Part shown: one piece after another, positions 38,478 through 49,960 of the stretch
Layout: every line of letters begins with the position of its first letter
Position numbering within the stretch: position 1 is the first letter of the stretch
From: Misgurnus anguillicaudatus
Lineage: Eukaryota > Chordata > Actinopteri > Cypriniformes > Cobitidae
Assembly (NCBI RefSeq): GCF_027580225.2
Contig: NC_073352.2
Coordinates: 35,389,501 to 35,453,500 of the forward strand
Reading direction: 5' to 3'
DNA length: 64,000 nucleotides
Translations under genes and position numbers: made by a program
The notes under the pieces: model-generated
What the model saw: the letters and a program-made list of their open reading frames with translations, nothing else
Told to the model about the DNA's origin: nothing
The model's database searches: none

Positions 38478-38629
38478 CCTGATCATGAGAACAGCCTTCC
38501 TGATGTCCCTCACACCATCATAGACCAGTCGTGAAGCATCGATGAACTCGTTCTCATCCACCGGCTGTCCAGAATTTGAGCTCAGAGCCTCCACGGCCGC
38601 CTCTACCTGCTCGGTGAAACGCGGCATCA
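38478..38629 (-). CDS. ctnna1: alpha-E-catenin, exon 13 equivalent (residues ~583-633)
   Basis: The exon has 152 nt. Two bases complete Val583, then 50 codons follow (MPRFTEQVEAAVEALSS to IRKAVLMIR), finishing the M3 bundle. The acceptor is tctgtttacag followed by TGATGCC. The donor is AGG followed by GTGAGA, phase 0. The fish sequence NSGQPVDENEF replaces a slightly different human loop of equal length. Confidence 0.97.
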
Positions 38630-39959
38630 CTGTAAACAGACACACGGGGACAGACAAGGACAGACGGCAAGGTCAGAAACATTAGGCATTAATCTAAATC
38701 GAAAATGCAGAGATAAATTTTACCGGCAGGAAGAATTCCATTTCAACTCTGCAAACATGAGTCAGACGAAGAACAATTTAATCAAGACATCCCGCCCGTA
38801 CAAACGTACAAGTCAAATTAGATTTGATGAATTACATTTCTACACTTCTTCTCATCCAACTTGGAACGCCTTGATCGTAGCAGAGCCAAACACAGGAATT
38901 CATGGATGTGTTGGTGTATTTTAATGATTGCTCAGGGTAAACTTTTAATCAGGATTAACTTTACGCCAAGTACAGCAGATGAGTACACTTAATCTAGATG
39001 CATGCTCCAATGAATCAATCACAAGACAGGTGGCAACAGGACCTCAGGATGGGGATTTACACACAAAGAAAAGCATAAACCCTTCGATTTAATCTAAAAC
39101 ATTCCCAGAGGATACTTGCACCTTTGTTTTACGGATCTGACCGCAGCACTTGCTAAATAAACCGATCTAGTATTACTTTGCAAAATGCAAACAGCGTTCA
39201 CTACCAATTATTAAATGAATTTCAGTGCTACTCTGTTGAATGGGGCTTTGCTTTTACAGGGCTGTGCTGGTCGTTGCCCTTCAATAATGAACTGAATCTA
39301 GGTGGTGATTACAAAATGTTTTTATGGCTAAAATATGGTTCCCGCTGCTAGCCGAGCCATTACATTTCTTGTTCAAATTTGGGCTGAGTAAGCACTGGGG
39401 AAACGCAGCAGACTGGGTGATTTTGGAGCAAACCCTTGTGATTCAACATGATCCACAACGCTTTGCTCAAGCATTTAGTTAAGCCTACCCACCAGCTACA
39501 CACTACCTCTCTCAGACTAAGTAATGGTCCCTCCCCAAAGGCACTGAACACATCTACATTAATACTTATTCTCATTCACAATTTAGGAACGCATGGGGAG
39601 CACAGCGGATGGACCATGAGGAGATGAAGTGAAAAGACGACATTCGAAGGAAAAGAAAGAACATTAATTAAACCATACTCTGTGATATAACACATCCTCT
39701 TTATGACCCGGTCAATTCATTATGGTAACGGCTGTATGGCATAACATTTCCCATGAGAAGGTCCTTCAATGAGCTGGATGATCTTTAGTTTGTCCCAGTG
39801 GAAAAAACACTCGGATCCTCGTGGCATTCAAGCGACATTACATAAGCACCAAGGAAGGTAGATTATGTGTTATTTACTGAAAGTAATATTACATAAATAT
39901 TCTTCTTACAAAGCGGGACTGCAGACTTGGGCCACATTTTTGTGTTTAAATGGCAACAA

Positions 39960-40262
39960 AATGTAAAAAAAGGTTCTCGCTGGTGCGTCACATGGCTAGT
40001 GCAAGGCAATACGTTTAAAAATACACTTTTTTGGCTTTGATGATGGTTTTGTTTGATAAGACCCTTATGTCTCGGGATCATTTAGAGCTCTTTGAAGCTG
40101 CATTGAAACTGTAAACTGTTGTGGTAAAACAAATGAGAAAAATCCTAAAATGTTTCCATAAAAAATATATATATTCTTAAATGAACAAAGAAAAACAAAC
40201 ATCTTTGATGACATGGGGGTAAAGTAAATTATCAGTTTTTTTATGAAAGGGGAGTAATAATT
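39960..40262. repeat. dispersed repeat, copy 1 (GACATGGGGGTAAAGTAAATTA end)
   Basis: It is homologous to 57415-57672 through CACATGGC.AGTGCAAG, TACACTTTTTTG, GATAAGACCC, TTGAAACTGTAAACTGTTG, ATCCT and ATGACATGGGGGTAAAG. It resembles the terminal part of a fish TTAA-type element. Confidence 0.7.
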
Positions 40263-40421
40263 TGTGTAAACCAGCACTCTTTCAACCTTTTAAACTCTAC
40301 AAAAATAAGAAAAGTCAGGCCCAGATGGTAGCAGATCTATTTTTGGATGCCCATGCAGCATTTTCAGACATTAAAAAAAGAACAATGACTTTTAAATAGA
40401 AATTAACACATGCAGAAGTGT

Positions 40422-40450
40422 ATATATATATATATATATTTTTTTTTTGT
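40422..40450. repeat. (TA)n plus poly(T)
   Basis: TA dinucleotides are followed by a T run in intron 12. Confidence 0.85.
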
Positions 40451-40580
40451 AAAGTATAATTCAGACTAATAAAGCACTGAATAACATTAGTCACTGTACA
40501 TTAAGTATTTATTACCATTTCAAATGAGCAATGTTGTTTATTGTATACAATTACCAACATGAATCAGTCTTTACAATGGG

Positions 40581-41492
40581 TAGGCCTGTCGTGATAATTA
40601 CTATATCGACTTATTGCACGATTAATAAACATGACCTCTGTAGTTTCTTCCTTTTTTATTTTTATTCATGCTTAAGCAGATACAGGCTTTAACAGTTCAA
40701 GTATCAAGAGCATATCATGATCTGCAGCTACTCAGGACTGAATATTTAGGATAAGTGACATAAAGCATCAGGAAATTACAGTTTTTATTTTAAGGAGGTG
40801 TTTATTTAGTCTCTTCTTGAAGGCCTGAACATTCTTTGAGGTGATTTCACCTACTACAGTTTTTTCAAGGCGATATACTACCATAGTGTTAATACCATTA
40901 ACATTTTAGCTAATCACGCATCAAATGCTGCTTAACCAATGACTGGTACACCTTTTATAATATTTATTTATGTTTAAATTATTTAGAACATTTATATTTC
41001 CTTACACTCAAATTTCATTGTGTTTTTGGGAATATTCCCAAAAAATGAAAAGTTGTGTTCTTACTGTTCGTTCACACCAGACGAGAATGAGCAAATAAAT
41101 TGCGCTATTCATGTGTTGTTGTACTTTTTTTTGAGTTAATTCGTTTCATTCTCAAACTGGTTAACGTGGCGTGAATATCCGCCAAAGTTCAGATATTTCA
41201 CATGTCAACCGCCTGAAATGCTCAATTCGTGCCATGTCATTAGCGCCGCATGATGTTTATCGCATCTTTGGAATGAGTCAACATTTAAAATCTCTTGAGC
41301 TCAATGCTTTAGTCACTTTTGGTATGAACGCACTATTAAAAAAGGTGTATTTGCTTTATGATGCCATTTTATTGTTGTTATAAAGTCAGTGAAATAAAAT
41401 GGTTTTAAAATTACAATAATATTGATTATTCCCATTATTTCTGGGGCAATTGTTTTTCAGACATCTGAAAAGTAGGTTTCATGACAGGCCTA
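40581..41492. mobile_element. hAT-like element with perfect 8-bp TSD
   Basis: The ends TAGGCCTGTCGTGAT and ATGACAGGCCTA are inverted, and ACAATGGG is duplicated exactly on both sides (40573-40580 and 41493-41500). The 912-bp interior has no transposase. A second sequence starting TTCACACCAGACGAGAATG (about 41070-41345) appears nested within it. Confidence 0.9.
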
Positions 41493-41545
41493 ACAATGGG
41501 TGTTCACACAAAACAACATCCGATCTGTAGAGTTCTGGTTTGTAC

Positions 41546-41746
41546 CTGTATCAGTGAGAAGCCTGGTGGCCTCCAGGACCTTCTCGGTGTAGACTCCAGG
41601 TTCATAGTTGTCCATCTCAGAGGTGACCACGTGGACCACACGTGCAGCTCTTCCACGAATAGCCCCGGCGGTGCGATCGAGCCCATCGACGTCTTTCTCT
41701 TGTAGGGCGATGACACACTTGTTAACATCCTCCAGAATGTGATTTT
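41546..41746 (-). CDS. ctnna1: alpha-E-catenin, exon 12 equivalent (residues ~516-583)
   Basis: The exon has 201 nt. Two bases complete Glu516, then 66 codons follow from NHILEDVNKCVIALQEKD to ATRLLTDT, then one base of Val583. It forms most of the M3 bundle, whose salt bridges with M2 hold the M domain closed under low force (family knowledge). The acceptor is gctttag and the donor is ACAG followed by GTACAA. A hAT-like element ends only 53 nt downstream of this donor. Confidence 0.97.
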
Positions 41747-44241
41747 CTAAAGCGAAAGCAAACGAATTCAGTGTCAATGTTTGCAATGATTCAGTTTACA
41801 CAAGGACACAGCAATGAAAACCACAAAGCGCTACCCTGCACACAATGCAAAGCAAAGACGACAAGAAATCCTTCAAGCTTTGTGACTTAAAAACATTAAC
41901 GGGAATCACAAGTGCAGACGGAAAGATTAAACCCAGACGCTCAGACAGTTTAGTAACGGGCGTCTAGGAAATGCAAATCAACATGATAAACCATAATCTG
42001 TCCTTGAACGGAGGGGAAGGCAGTCCGTCAGGCTAAAGTTTACATCAACACCATTACAAGACACATTTGAGAGGGAGTTTGTGATGGAATTGACATTCGA
42101 TCACGTGCGTTAAGCATTTTTTATGCTTCTTTATATGTAATGGCAAAACCTTCAATGACTGGGAATAGTCCGTGTCATCACTTACAGGTATAGAAATAAC
42201 CGTATAAAAGCTTTTCAACTCTTCTGCAAAAAGCCATTATGGGTCAGATACAAATAGTTATTATGAAAGTCAAGCTGACTCCGTCGGTAGCATTCTGTAA
42301 ATGGTCTTAATGCTGTAAAAAGCTCGTTCTTCATGACACGTCACCTGGGAGAGTAGTTTTCACGTACGACCGCTGAATCATAGTTTGTCTGAAATGCTTT
42401 AAAAAGCTTTCACAAATGACATTTATAAAATAAAGCCAATACGGTTAAGACACTTAACACTGTGGCTTTAAAAGTGCTGCCTTTCTCAGACAATATACAG
42501 AGGTAATGTCTGGATAACATCCTGTCTACTGTCACACTTTAACAACACTGATGTATACTTCACTGTCTATGATATCCCACAATCCTATGTGTGCGGTTTG
42601 GTGTGTGTGTAAATTCTAGCTGTGTCCTAATTCAAAGGCTGTGACCTCCAAAGGCTGCATTGTAAAGGGCCATTCACATATAATGATAACGATAACTATT
42701 AAACAGTTTTGAAATCGTACACCACAACTATAACGTTAAATATACAATGAACAAAATCGTTGGGATCACGGATGAACAATAAATCAGTGACAGCCAATCA
42801 AATCTATTTGAACTTCAAGTGCACGTGCATTTAAAATGACAGTGGAGAAACTCATATGTGCTCCATAACATAAAATGACCTCAGGTATCCAGCGCTGATG
42901 CAGTTGCTGTGAAATTGACTAGGTAATGTTTTTTATTATACTACACTGACTACACCAAAAGGTAAGATATTAGATTACACAAACTACTAGATTCACTGTT
43001 TAGTGTGAAGACATCTGCTGGTTATACCTGCTGTGTAAATGCAACAAGAACGTCATATTTATACATTTAATGAAATGTGAACAATTTAAGCATTTTTAGT
43101 AAAGGAAATATGCAATATTTGTTAATGCCATTAAAGATAAATGATTTGTGCAAGTACTGCACCTCGCGAGCAAATTAGCATCAAGTTATCGTTACCCTCT
43201 GGTGGTGTGGAGGCTAATATAGTTATGGGTGTATTTAACATTATAATGTGAATGACCGATTGTGTTGGACTGTAAAAAAAGATGGACGACGCGACTGTCG
43301 CCTCCCTCCATTGTAATGAATTGAAGCAAAAAATTTTCGACCATGGTCGCTGCAAAGTTACATAAAAACGTGACTTAGGAGCCAAGGCATGTGCAGAAGG
43401 AATCGTCCATGGAGCCAGAGGCGGAGCCGTAGTATCAAACTTCCTAACCCAAATGCTCGCGGGCCCAATTTAACCACGCCAATCATAACGACACGCCCCG
43501 TTTCTAAAGCATCAAATTACTAGCTAAAATGAAACTTATCATAAAAATGAACAATTGAACATAATCAGCATGATGACAACTACTTGAAAAGACCAAAACC
43601 ATTTTTCGGAAACTGTTATTGGAAGTGTAAATATTTTTTTCATTTAGAGCAGAGTCCCATTCGTTTGAATGAAGAGGGCGGGGTTAATGACTCGTACTGC
43701 AGCCAGCCACCAGGGGGCGACCAAAGAGCCAGCGGCTTCACTTTTCAAGTCTTATGATGCTCACCCATGTCACAGCAGCGAGACTGAAGACTAGTAAGGC
43801 CGTCCCAATTCGAAGGCTGCATAAAATGGCGTAGCTTCGATGGGTCAGTTTTCATATATAGTTCTGTGTTGTCGTCCGCGTCGACTCGTAATTACACATG
43901 CAGACCGCTAGTAGGCAGTATCCATGTTTGTAACCACAGTAGCAATAAAACTGACAAACAAGCAGCCGCTTGGCCAGTAAACCCACAAATGAAGAAGCAG
44001 CAGCATGTTGTGTATGGTTTGGGAAATAAACAGCAACTTCTGTTGCAGTTTGAGTTAAATCACTCCTCAACTTGTTTCTGATTTTTGGAATTTACTTTAG
44101 ATCATCAAGCATGACCTTATGATGCTTTGGAAGGCTCTGTCAAACTAATTTTCTTTTTCTTTATACAAACCACACCAATAACTCATTCACTGACTGGACA
44201 GGGAGTCAATATCACACTAAACGTTTGTAACGTCAACTTAC
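41747..44241 (-). other. ctnna1 intron 11
   Basis: A 2,495-nt intron, GTAAGT to gctttag, with a probable TIR element at 42667-43257 and repeat-like sequence at 43.3-43.8 kb (CCACCAGGGGGCGACC). No gene. Confidence 0.9.
42667..43257. mobile_element. probable TIR element (GGCCATTCACATATAATG end)
   Basis: The left end GGCCATTCACATATAATGATAA and the reverse complement of the right end (GGTCATTCACATTATAATG) match, and AACGATAACT recurs inverted inside. There is no clear TSD. It lies in intron 11. Confidence 0.5.
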
Positions 44242-44398
44242 CAGACACGCATAGAAAGTCGTCAATGGACGTGATGTCATCCACTGCGTCGGTAAGAACT
44301 CGCACCTGTTTCTCCCAATGGTCCTTAAACAAATCCATGTTATCCTGGGCCACCTTGCTGTTCGGTTTGGCGGCAAGGGCCAGGGCTGCATTAATCAC
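44242..44398 (-). CDS. ctnna1: alpha-E-catenin, exon 11 equivalent (residues ~464-516)
   Basis: The exon has 157 nt: 52 codons (VINAALALAAKPNSK to IDDFLCVS) plus one base that completes Glu516 with the next exon. It covers the end of the M2 bundle. The acceptor is taattgcag followed by GTGATT, and the donor is TCTG followed by GTAAGT. It is separated from exon 10 by the shortest intron of the set (270 nt). Confidence 0.97.
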
Positions 44399-44668
44399 CT
44401 GCAATTACCACAAAACAATCCATTAATCCAGAGTTCAGATGCAAGAGAATCAAAAACATGATTTGCAAATATGTTCCTTGATTACATGAGCTTAAGTCTT
44501 TTATTTTTCTCTGCATAATACAGTACAACGCTTGCAGATTAGGACTGAGATTAAGTCGTATTTATTTTGATGGAAAGCTACATGGACAGAGCTCAGATTT
44601 TTTAAAAATGTTGAAGCTGTGATCGCAGTGTGGATGCGCCACGGGCCATCCGTGAAATTTCGGCGTAC

Positions 44669-44761
44669 CTGAGGGCAGAGCGTTTCCAGCTGGGAAGCGG
44701 CCATCCGCACCAGCTTCACTCCTTCCTCATTATTGGAGATGGAGCATGCAAGGTTGGCCAC
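44669..44761 (-). CDS. ctnna1: alpha-E-catenin, exon 10 equivalent (residues ~433-463)
   Basis: The exon has 93 nt and 31 codons (VANLACSISNNEEG through SQLETLCPQ), part of the M2 helical bundle. The acceptor is tttgtttgag followed by GTGGCC, phase 0. The donor is CCTCAG followed by GTACGC. The 16 nt around the acceptor (TTGAGGTGGCCAACCT) occur identically around the exon 9 donor 9.3 kb away. The length and both phases match the human exon. Confidence 0.96.
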
Positions 44762-45224
44762 CTCAAACAAAACAACGCAGCATTTTATGACATGACAAAT
44801 GAAGAGTAAATGAAAAATAGTTTTCCCCGCTGCAACAAACAGTTTTAATAACATAACACACACCTGCTGTCGCCTGTTAGGCTGATTATTTGATCAAACA
44901 GAAAAACAATACGGCAGAGAAAGGTCTCCGGAGGATTGCATCTAAACACAAGCTATAGGCCTGAAATTGAGGTCTGGTCTTTTCTCCGCAAGGGGAATAT
45001 ATTTCATATAATTCACAGGATGATGGCTGACAGCATCAGGGAGTGATTCCTACAGATGATTAAATCATCGGCATACCGAGCCGCCGTTACCTCGGGAAGG
45101 TGCGAGAGGTAAATATTACAGACACTTTCAGAAACTTCATCATCTGTTGAACTAGAAAGTGCCGAGGTAAGCAAATCTGGCACCTGTTGCTGAAGCTGAA
45201 ATGTCATTGACACAGCAAAATTTC

Positions 45225-45900
45225 TTAAAGGTGCCAAAGAATGCATTACAATAATCTGTTAAAATTTTCTCTGATATCTACACAGAAGGTTTGTGGCTTT
45301 ATTAAGTGCAAAAATGATCCAGAGTGATCCTAGGATTTGTCCTTTATAATGAAATGGTCTATTATTACCTTATTTGAAAGGGTCATGAATAATAATGTTG
45401 AGCTCTGCTCTGATTGGCCGTTTCTCCTTCAGTAGCTTTGTGTGTATGTAAACAGATCTTATGTTTGAGTCTGTATCAGATTTTGAGGAATAATCAATTG
45501 TTTGGAGATTGTTAATGGACGTTTCTGAGCGGTACGTTTGTTTTTTTCAGTATGGACCTGCAAAACGTAACTAACGTCAATAGTAGAACTTCAGCCTAAA
45601 CACTAACATATAGCATTAACTAGCATATAGCGCTAACGCAGCAGTCACAACTTTGTTTTTATCATTGTAACAACATTGTACTTCATTTAATGTTGGAGTG
45701 TACATCTGGACTGTAACATCACAGTCAGTGTTATGTTGAGATTGGTCTGTTTTCCAGCGGTCTTTTGCATGCACGAGGTTTACATAAAGAGGAAACAATC
45801 GTGTTTAAGTCTCATGATGTCATTACCATGTATAGAGCTCTTATTATTCATCTATACCTACAGTAAATAAACTTTTGTTTACATTCTACAGCACCTTTAA
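45225..45900. mobile_element. TTAA-flanked element, TIR AAAGGTGC
   Basis: It starts TTAAAGGTGCCAAAGAATGC and ends TACATTCTACAGCACCTTTAA in reverse orientation, TTAA on both sides, 676 bp. It has no transposase. It lies in intron 9. Confidence 0.75.
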
Positions 45901-46221
45901 CAAATAAATACATTACGTATACCTTTTTTTAGTGGCCATTTTAGGATACAAGAAATTAAAACCGCGAGGGCTGTGGGAACATGACTATAAACTACAATAA
46001 GCACAGCACCTTGCAGAGTAGTTCAATACTGAAGGTAAGAGATATTTTAATGAAATGTTACTGTGAAAAGCTTCACTCAAATGAAGTTGAAGTTGCTCTT
46101 CCTTTGTGTAATGTCTGGGAATTGGCTAAGGGAAAATCCAGAACACAGTGATGTGTAAATTTAAACCGAGCTCAGAGAAGTCAGGGAAAACGGCCCATTG
46201 ACTACAGGAGTACCAGAGATG

Positions 46222-46251
46222 CGCTCGCTCGCTCTCTCTCTCTCTCTCTCT
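46222..46251. repeat. GCTC/(CT)n microsatellite
   Basis: GCTCGCTCGCTC passes into (CT)n in intron 9. No unit is interrupted. Confidence 0.9.
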
Positions 46252-46629
46252 AGCACCACAGTGGGAATCTCGAGCAGCAGGGTGCCATTAGCAAACACAA
46301 GCATTAAATACATGTATACATGCCAACAGTTTGAACAAAGAGCACTTCAGTATGTGCAAAAGTGTTTAGCCACAAACTCTCATCAGAAAAGACACAAGAA
46401 GTGCTCTGGGACTAGCCCTAGTGTGTTCAGGTGTGATTCTGAAGCACAGCATTATTAATGTGGTCATCATGATACACGCTCACTTTGGCTTGAACCATCT
46501 GATGGAGATCTGGCCTGAGGGCCACTCAACAGCGAATCTATTGACCACTCTAGAAGATTACAGCTCTATCACAGCGGGCTTCATACCACGCCAATTTAGA
46601 GGAGAAACACCGACTGTTTAACTCAACTG

Positions 46630-46715
46630 GGGTGGTTAAAGCTCACAGCTGGTAACCAGAAGTCATTGCAGTATGATTAGTCTTCACCATTGTGCCCTTG
46701 AGCAAACTACAGAAG
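46630..46715 (+). mobile_element. SINE fragment
   Basis: CTCACAGCTGGTAACCAGAAG and CACCATTGTGCCCTTGAGCAA are hallmark blocks of a common fish SINE body. The promoter half is eroded. Confidence 0.5.
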
Positions 46716-46839
46716 GGAAAAAGATCAAGGTGTGGTAACATTTAATCAGATTTTTATTGGAAACAAATTTCATCACCTCTAGTGGCAATTTTTAAATATG
46801 ATTAAAGATGTATGTTCTTGAAGGGCAAATTGAAAATCT

Positions 46840-47087
46840 GATTTAATCTAATTCAAGTTAATTTACCGTTAAAACAAGCTAAAAAAATCTGACAATAGTG
46901 TAAGAAAATAAACCTTGAAATACGTTTACTTTTTTCTTAAACACTTAATTTGAAAAAAGATAATTGTTTGTCAAAAGAAATCTAGTTTATTATTTTGCTC
47001 ATCCAAGAAAATTATTTTTGATTCAAGATTTTTTTATATTTGTACTGAAAACAAGACAAAAATACTAAGTATTTTTTGCAGTGTAGT
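46840..47087. mobile_element. element end, ACACTGCAAAAAATACTTAG type
   Basis: The right end GTATTTTTTGCAGTGTA with ACTGAAAACAAGACAAAAATA is a very common fish DNA-element terminus in reverse. The left end is not visible. Confidence 0.5.
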
Positions 47088-47663
47088 TATTAATGCCATT
47101 TATACCTGGAGGATGATAATGTGTGGAAAAACTTCCAATACATCTATTTTAAATGAAGGATAAGTGTTTCTCAGCTCCAGTCCTCAGAGACGTCCTTGCA
47201 GGATTGTTTTACAACACCTGATTATTTGTGTTAGTCATAAATCTCAAGTACAGTATAACGGTCACAGCTAATTCTAAGAAATCCTCTGACAGCCCGAGCA
47301 ACGCCCTGTCATCTACCCAGAACACTCCAGCATCATGGGAGCAAGTGTAGACAAGCAGAAATCACATTTTGTTCAGCATAAGTCAAAACCATACTTTTAT
47401 TAAACATAAAGGTGCTGAAGTAAACTAAATATTTATTTTATCCTAAGCGTTTTGTTTTATTTAATCACTGACTGCAACTGTAATCAAAAGAAGCCTTTAA
47501 GGTTAAATACTGTAAAAACCTTTAACATCTGCAACAATCAAAATGTCAATCAATAGCTTGCAGCTCCAAGTAATTTTAGATTGAACAACACATTTTTATT
47601 CATAAATTGTATGTTTTTTTTTCTGAGTGTGGTGATTCTTTAAGCAACACACAATCACCATAG

Positions 47664-48180
47664 TAGGGCTACAACTAACGATTATTTTCATAATCAATTA
47701 ATCAGGGGATAATTTTTTCTGATTAATTGCCTAACCGGATTAAAAACATAAATATTACTCAGATTTTTCACTTACTAATGCTAAATAAGTAAAGTGACCA
47801 TACATGCCATTTTATCAAGACGCGTCTTGGCCAGGATTTCGGGTGCGTCTTCTGGAAGTCATATTTGTTGACCGCACAAAAACAATCATTGTAGTTTCAT
47901 TCTTAGCTTGAAATGTAACGTTTGCTTTTCTGAAATAAAACCTGAAATAATAAACCTCCATGACGTATGTGGTCGACAAATACAACTTCTGAAAGACGCA
48001 CACAAAATCCTGGCCAGGACGTATGGTCACCCTATAAATAAGCCACTCAATTATTGTATTCACGTATAGAAGGGTACTTTTAAAGTACTTTTGCCAGATC
48101 CACCCAACAAATGCCCAATGGCCATTCAAAATGAGTCCAAAAGCTTGATTATTCACAGTCCAAATACTAAAAACTTAAAT
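47664..48180. mobile_element. hAT-like 5' portion (TAGGGCTACAACTAACGATT)
   Basis: The start TAGGGCTACAACTAACG with ATTATTTTCATAATCAATTAATC is typical of fish hAT elements. It is interrupted at 47790 by a second element. The 3' end is not identifiable, so the right limit is approximate. Confidence 0.6.
47790..48034. mobile_element. nested 245-bp MITE with perfect 8-bp TSD
   Basis: TAAATAAG is duplicated at 47782-47789 and 48035-48042. The ends AGTGACCATAC and GTATGGTCACC are inverted, and pairing extends over much of each arm (TTGGCCAGGATTT, GGTGCGTCTTCTGG). hAT type, non-coding. Confidence 0.88.
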
Positions 48181-48832
48181 GAACCAAATCCTTTCCATCT
48201 CTAACAAGCAGAAAAACATTAACCTGCAGAAATAGTTTAAAAGAAGCTCAATTCACAACATCAATTAGCGTGAAAAATCAACTACTTTCTGTCCCTACTT
48301 CAGTCTTTGGTCTCCCAGTCTCGCTCTTTCTGTCGCACGTGTCAGTCAGTTCAGTCCCTGTACAATTTCGCTTTCCTTGAGCAGCCAAGAACCTTTGAGA
48401 ACAAGGCCTGAAGGCAATAAAACTAAGCTTGTACTATTTTTAGCACCGTTTCAGGAATGATGTGTTTCAACGTACAAGAAAAAAAATAACATCCATCGCT
48501 GACACTCGGAGGAAAGTCGCTCAAATCTCTGAATTTCAAAGTCAATATAAGCAGAGGCAAAAACAAAAGACTAACATAAAAGTAACAGTTAAGTCCTCTG
48601 TGACGTATGTTGATTACCAGGAGACCCTTCACCAACGGTGCTGACTGCAATGTAAAAGACCTCTAAACAAAGAAACCGCTTTGAATGAATGAAGTGGTTA
48701 TTGAGGTTCTAATGGAGAAAGCAGAAGAAAGACGTGAAGATAAGTAGCACTATTAAAATAACCCCTGAAGAGTATTGACTTCATGCCCTGTGCTGGGGAG
48801 GTAAAGGAAGAGTTTCACTCCTGCTGTACTTC

Positions 48833-48973
48833 TGTATGGCTCAGTGGTAGAGACTCAATAAGCAGCGCAAAAGGTCATGGGTTTGAACCCAGGGAACATG
48901 CATACGACTGATGAAAAATTATACCTTGTAATGCACTTTGGATAATTCTGCAAAATGCATAAATGTAAATGTA
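48833..48973 (+). mobile_element. tRNA-derived SINE with A and B boxes
   Basis: TATGGCTCAGTGGTAGAG (A box) and GGTCATGGGTTTGAACCCA (B box) are spaced as in tRNA. They are followed by the cyprinid-type body GAACATGCATAC..TGATGAAAAATTATA and the tail AAATGCATAAATGTAAATG. Confidence 0.8.
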
Positions 48974-49194
48974 GCTGGGTTTCCATCACATAGATTTTAA
49001 GGGCATTTTCAAGCACACATAAGAAACAAGTGACTCAAACACCAAATTTCCAATAAAAAGGTTTTACGCTTGCTTGAGGTTTTTGCAAAACTTAATAATG
49101 GGAGATGTAAACGCATTTGTTGAATAAATTTTGACGTAGCAATTTTAGTTTATGTTCGTCTGTTAGTGACAACAAGTGAATGAAATGCAGCGAA

Positions 49195-49960
49195 AGCGAC
49201 AAAAGAAGTTGTGACTGCAATCGGATGCAAATTGTGGGTTTGGAAATATTTTGTATTTGAAAAATGGACAGACAGATTGGCAGAAAACCTCTGTCAGCAC
49301 CAGCTGAAACACTAAAGATTTTGACTGTTGCCATCATAAGCTTGATTTTATGTGACATCTTTCCTCTCATTATTTATTTAAAAATTATTTTATTCTTAGT
49401 TTATTGTTGTAAATGTCCCAAGTGGGACAGAGATTTTGCCTTTTTAAAAGACTTTAATTAAACGTTCATGTTTATATTTTGGTTGCAGTACCGTATTTTC
49501 CGGTCTACAAGTCGTGTTTTTTTCATAGTTTGGCAGGTGCTGCGTCTTATCAGGTGCGTGTTGTAAGTCAGTATGAATTAATTCGTGACACATATGAGCT
49601 AAGAGAAACCATAACATTGTTTATCGTGTGAATAACTGATAATGTTACGTTAATGTACGGACACCGATTCAGCCTGCTGTTCTGTTTGCTATTGTTTAGT
49701 TGAATAACTCGTCTTTCCAGATTACAATTTCTGTTCTTCGACTTGGATTTTGTAAAAATAATTTTTCTGAATAAATGTGACGTATATGTAACTTTATATA
49801 TATTTCTTCCTCTGCATTACGCATTTTTGATTGGTGCAACTTATACTCCGGAGCGACTTATAGTCCGGAAAATACGGTAATTAGTAAAAAAAAGGTAACT
49901 AGACCCGTATAATTCTCAAATCGAATCATAATTGCATCAAAGAAATGGGCGATGTACTGC
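49195..49960 (+). repeat. dispersed repeat copy B, interrupted by a MITE
   Basis: It aligns with 30780-31090 on both sides of the insertion at 49491-49877. ATCGTATCGC and TTGTATCGTATCGC follow at 49955-50010 and resemble ACGATACGATACGATAC at 30712, so both are parts of one larger hAT-like family. Confidence 0.78.
49491..49877. mobile_element. TA-flanked MITE, TIR CCGTATTTTCCGG
   Basis: The ends CCGTATTTTCCGGTCTAC and TATAGTCCGGAAAATACGG are inverted repeats flanked by TA on both sides. Subterminal AAGTCGTG and GGAGCGACTTATAGTC also pair. The 387-bp element is non-coding. Confidence 0.88.

Larger units (their letters stand above)
38630..41545 (-). other. ctnna1 intron 12
   Basis: A 2,916-nt intron, GTACAA to tctgtttacag. 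It is largely a dispersed repeat and the hAT-like element with the ACAATGGG duplication. 38.64-39.95 kb shows nothing recognisable. Confidence 0.9.

Noticed and set aside
48833..48905. tRNA gene
   Set aside because: A and B boxes are present but the body continues into a SINE tail and the cloverleaf stems do not pair.
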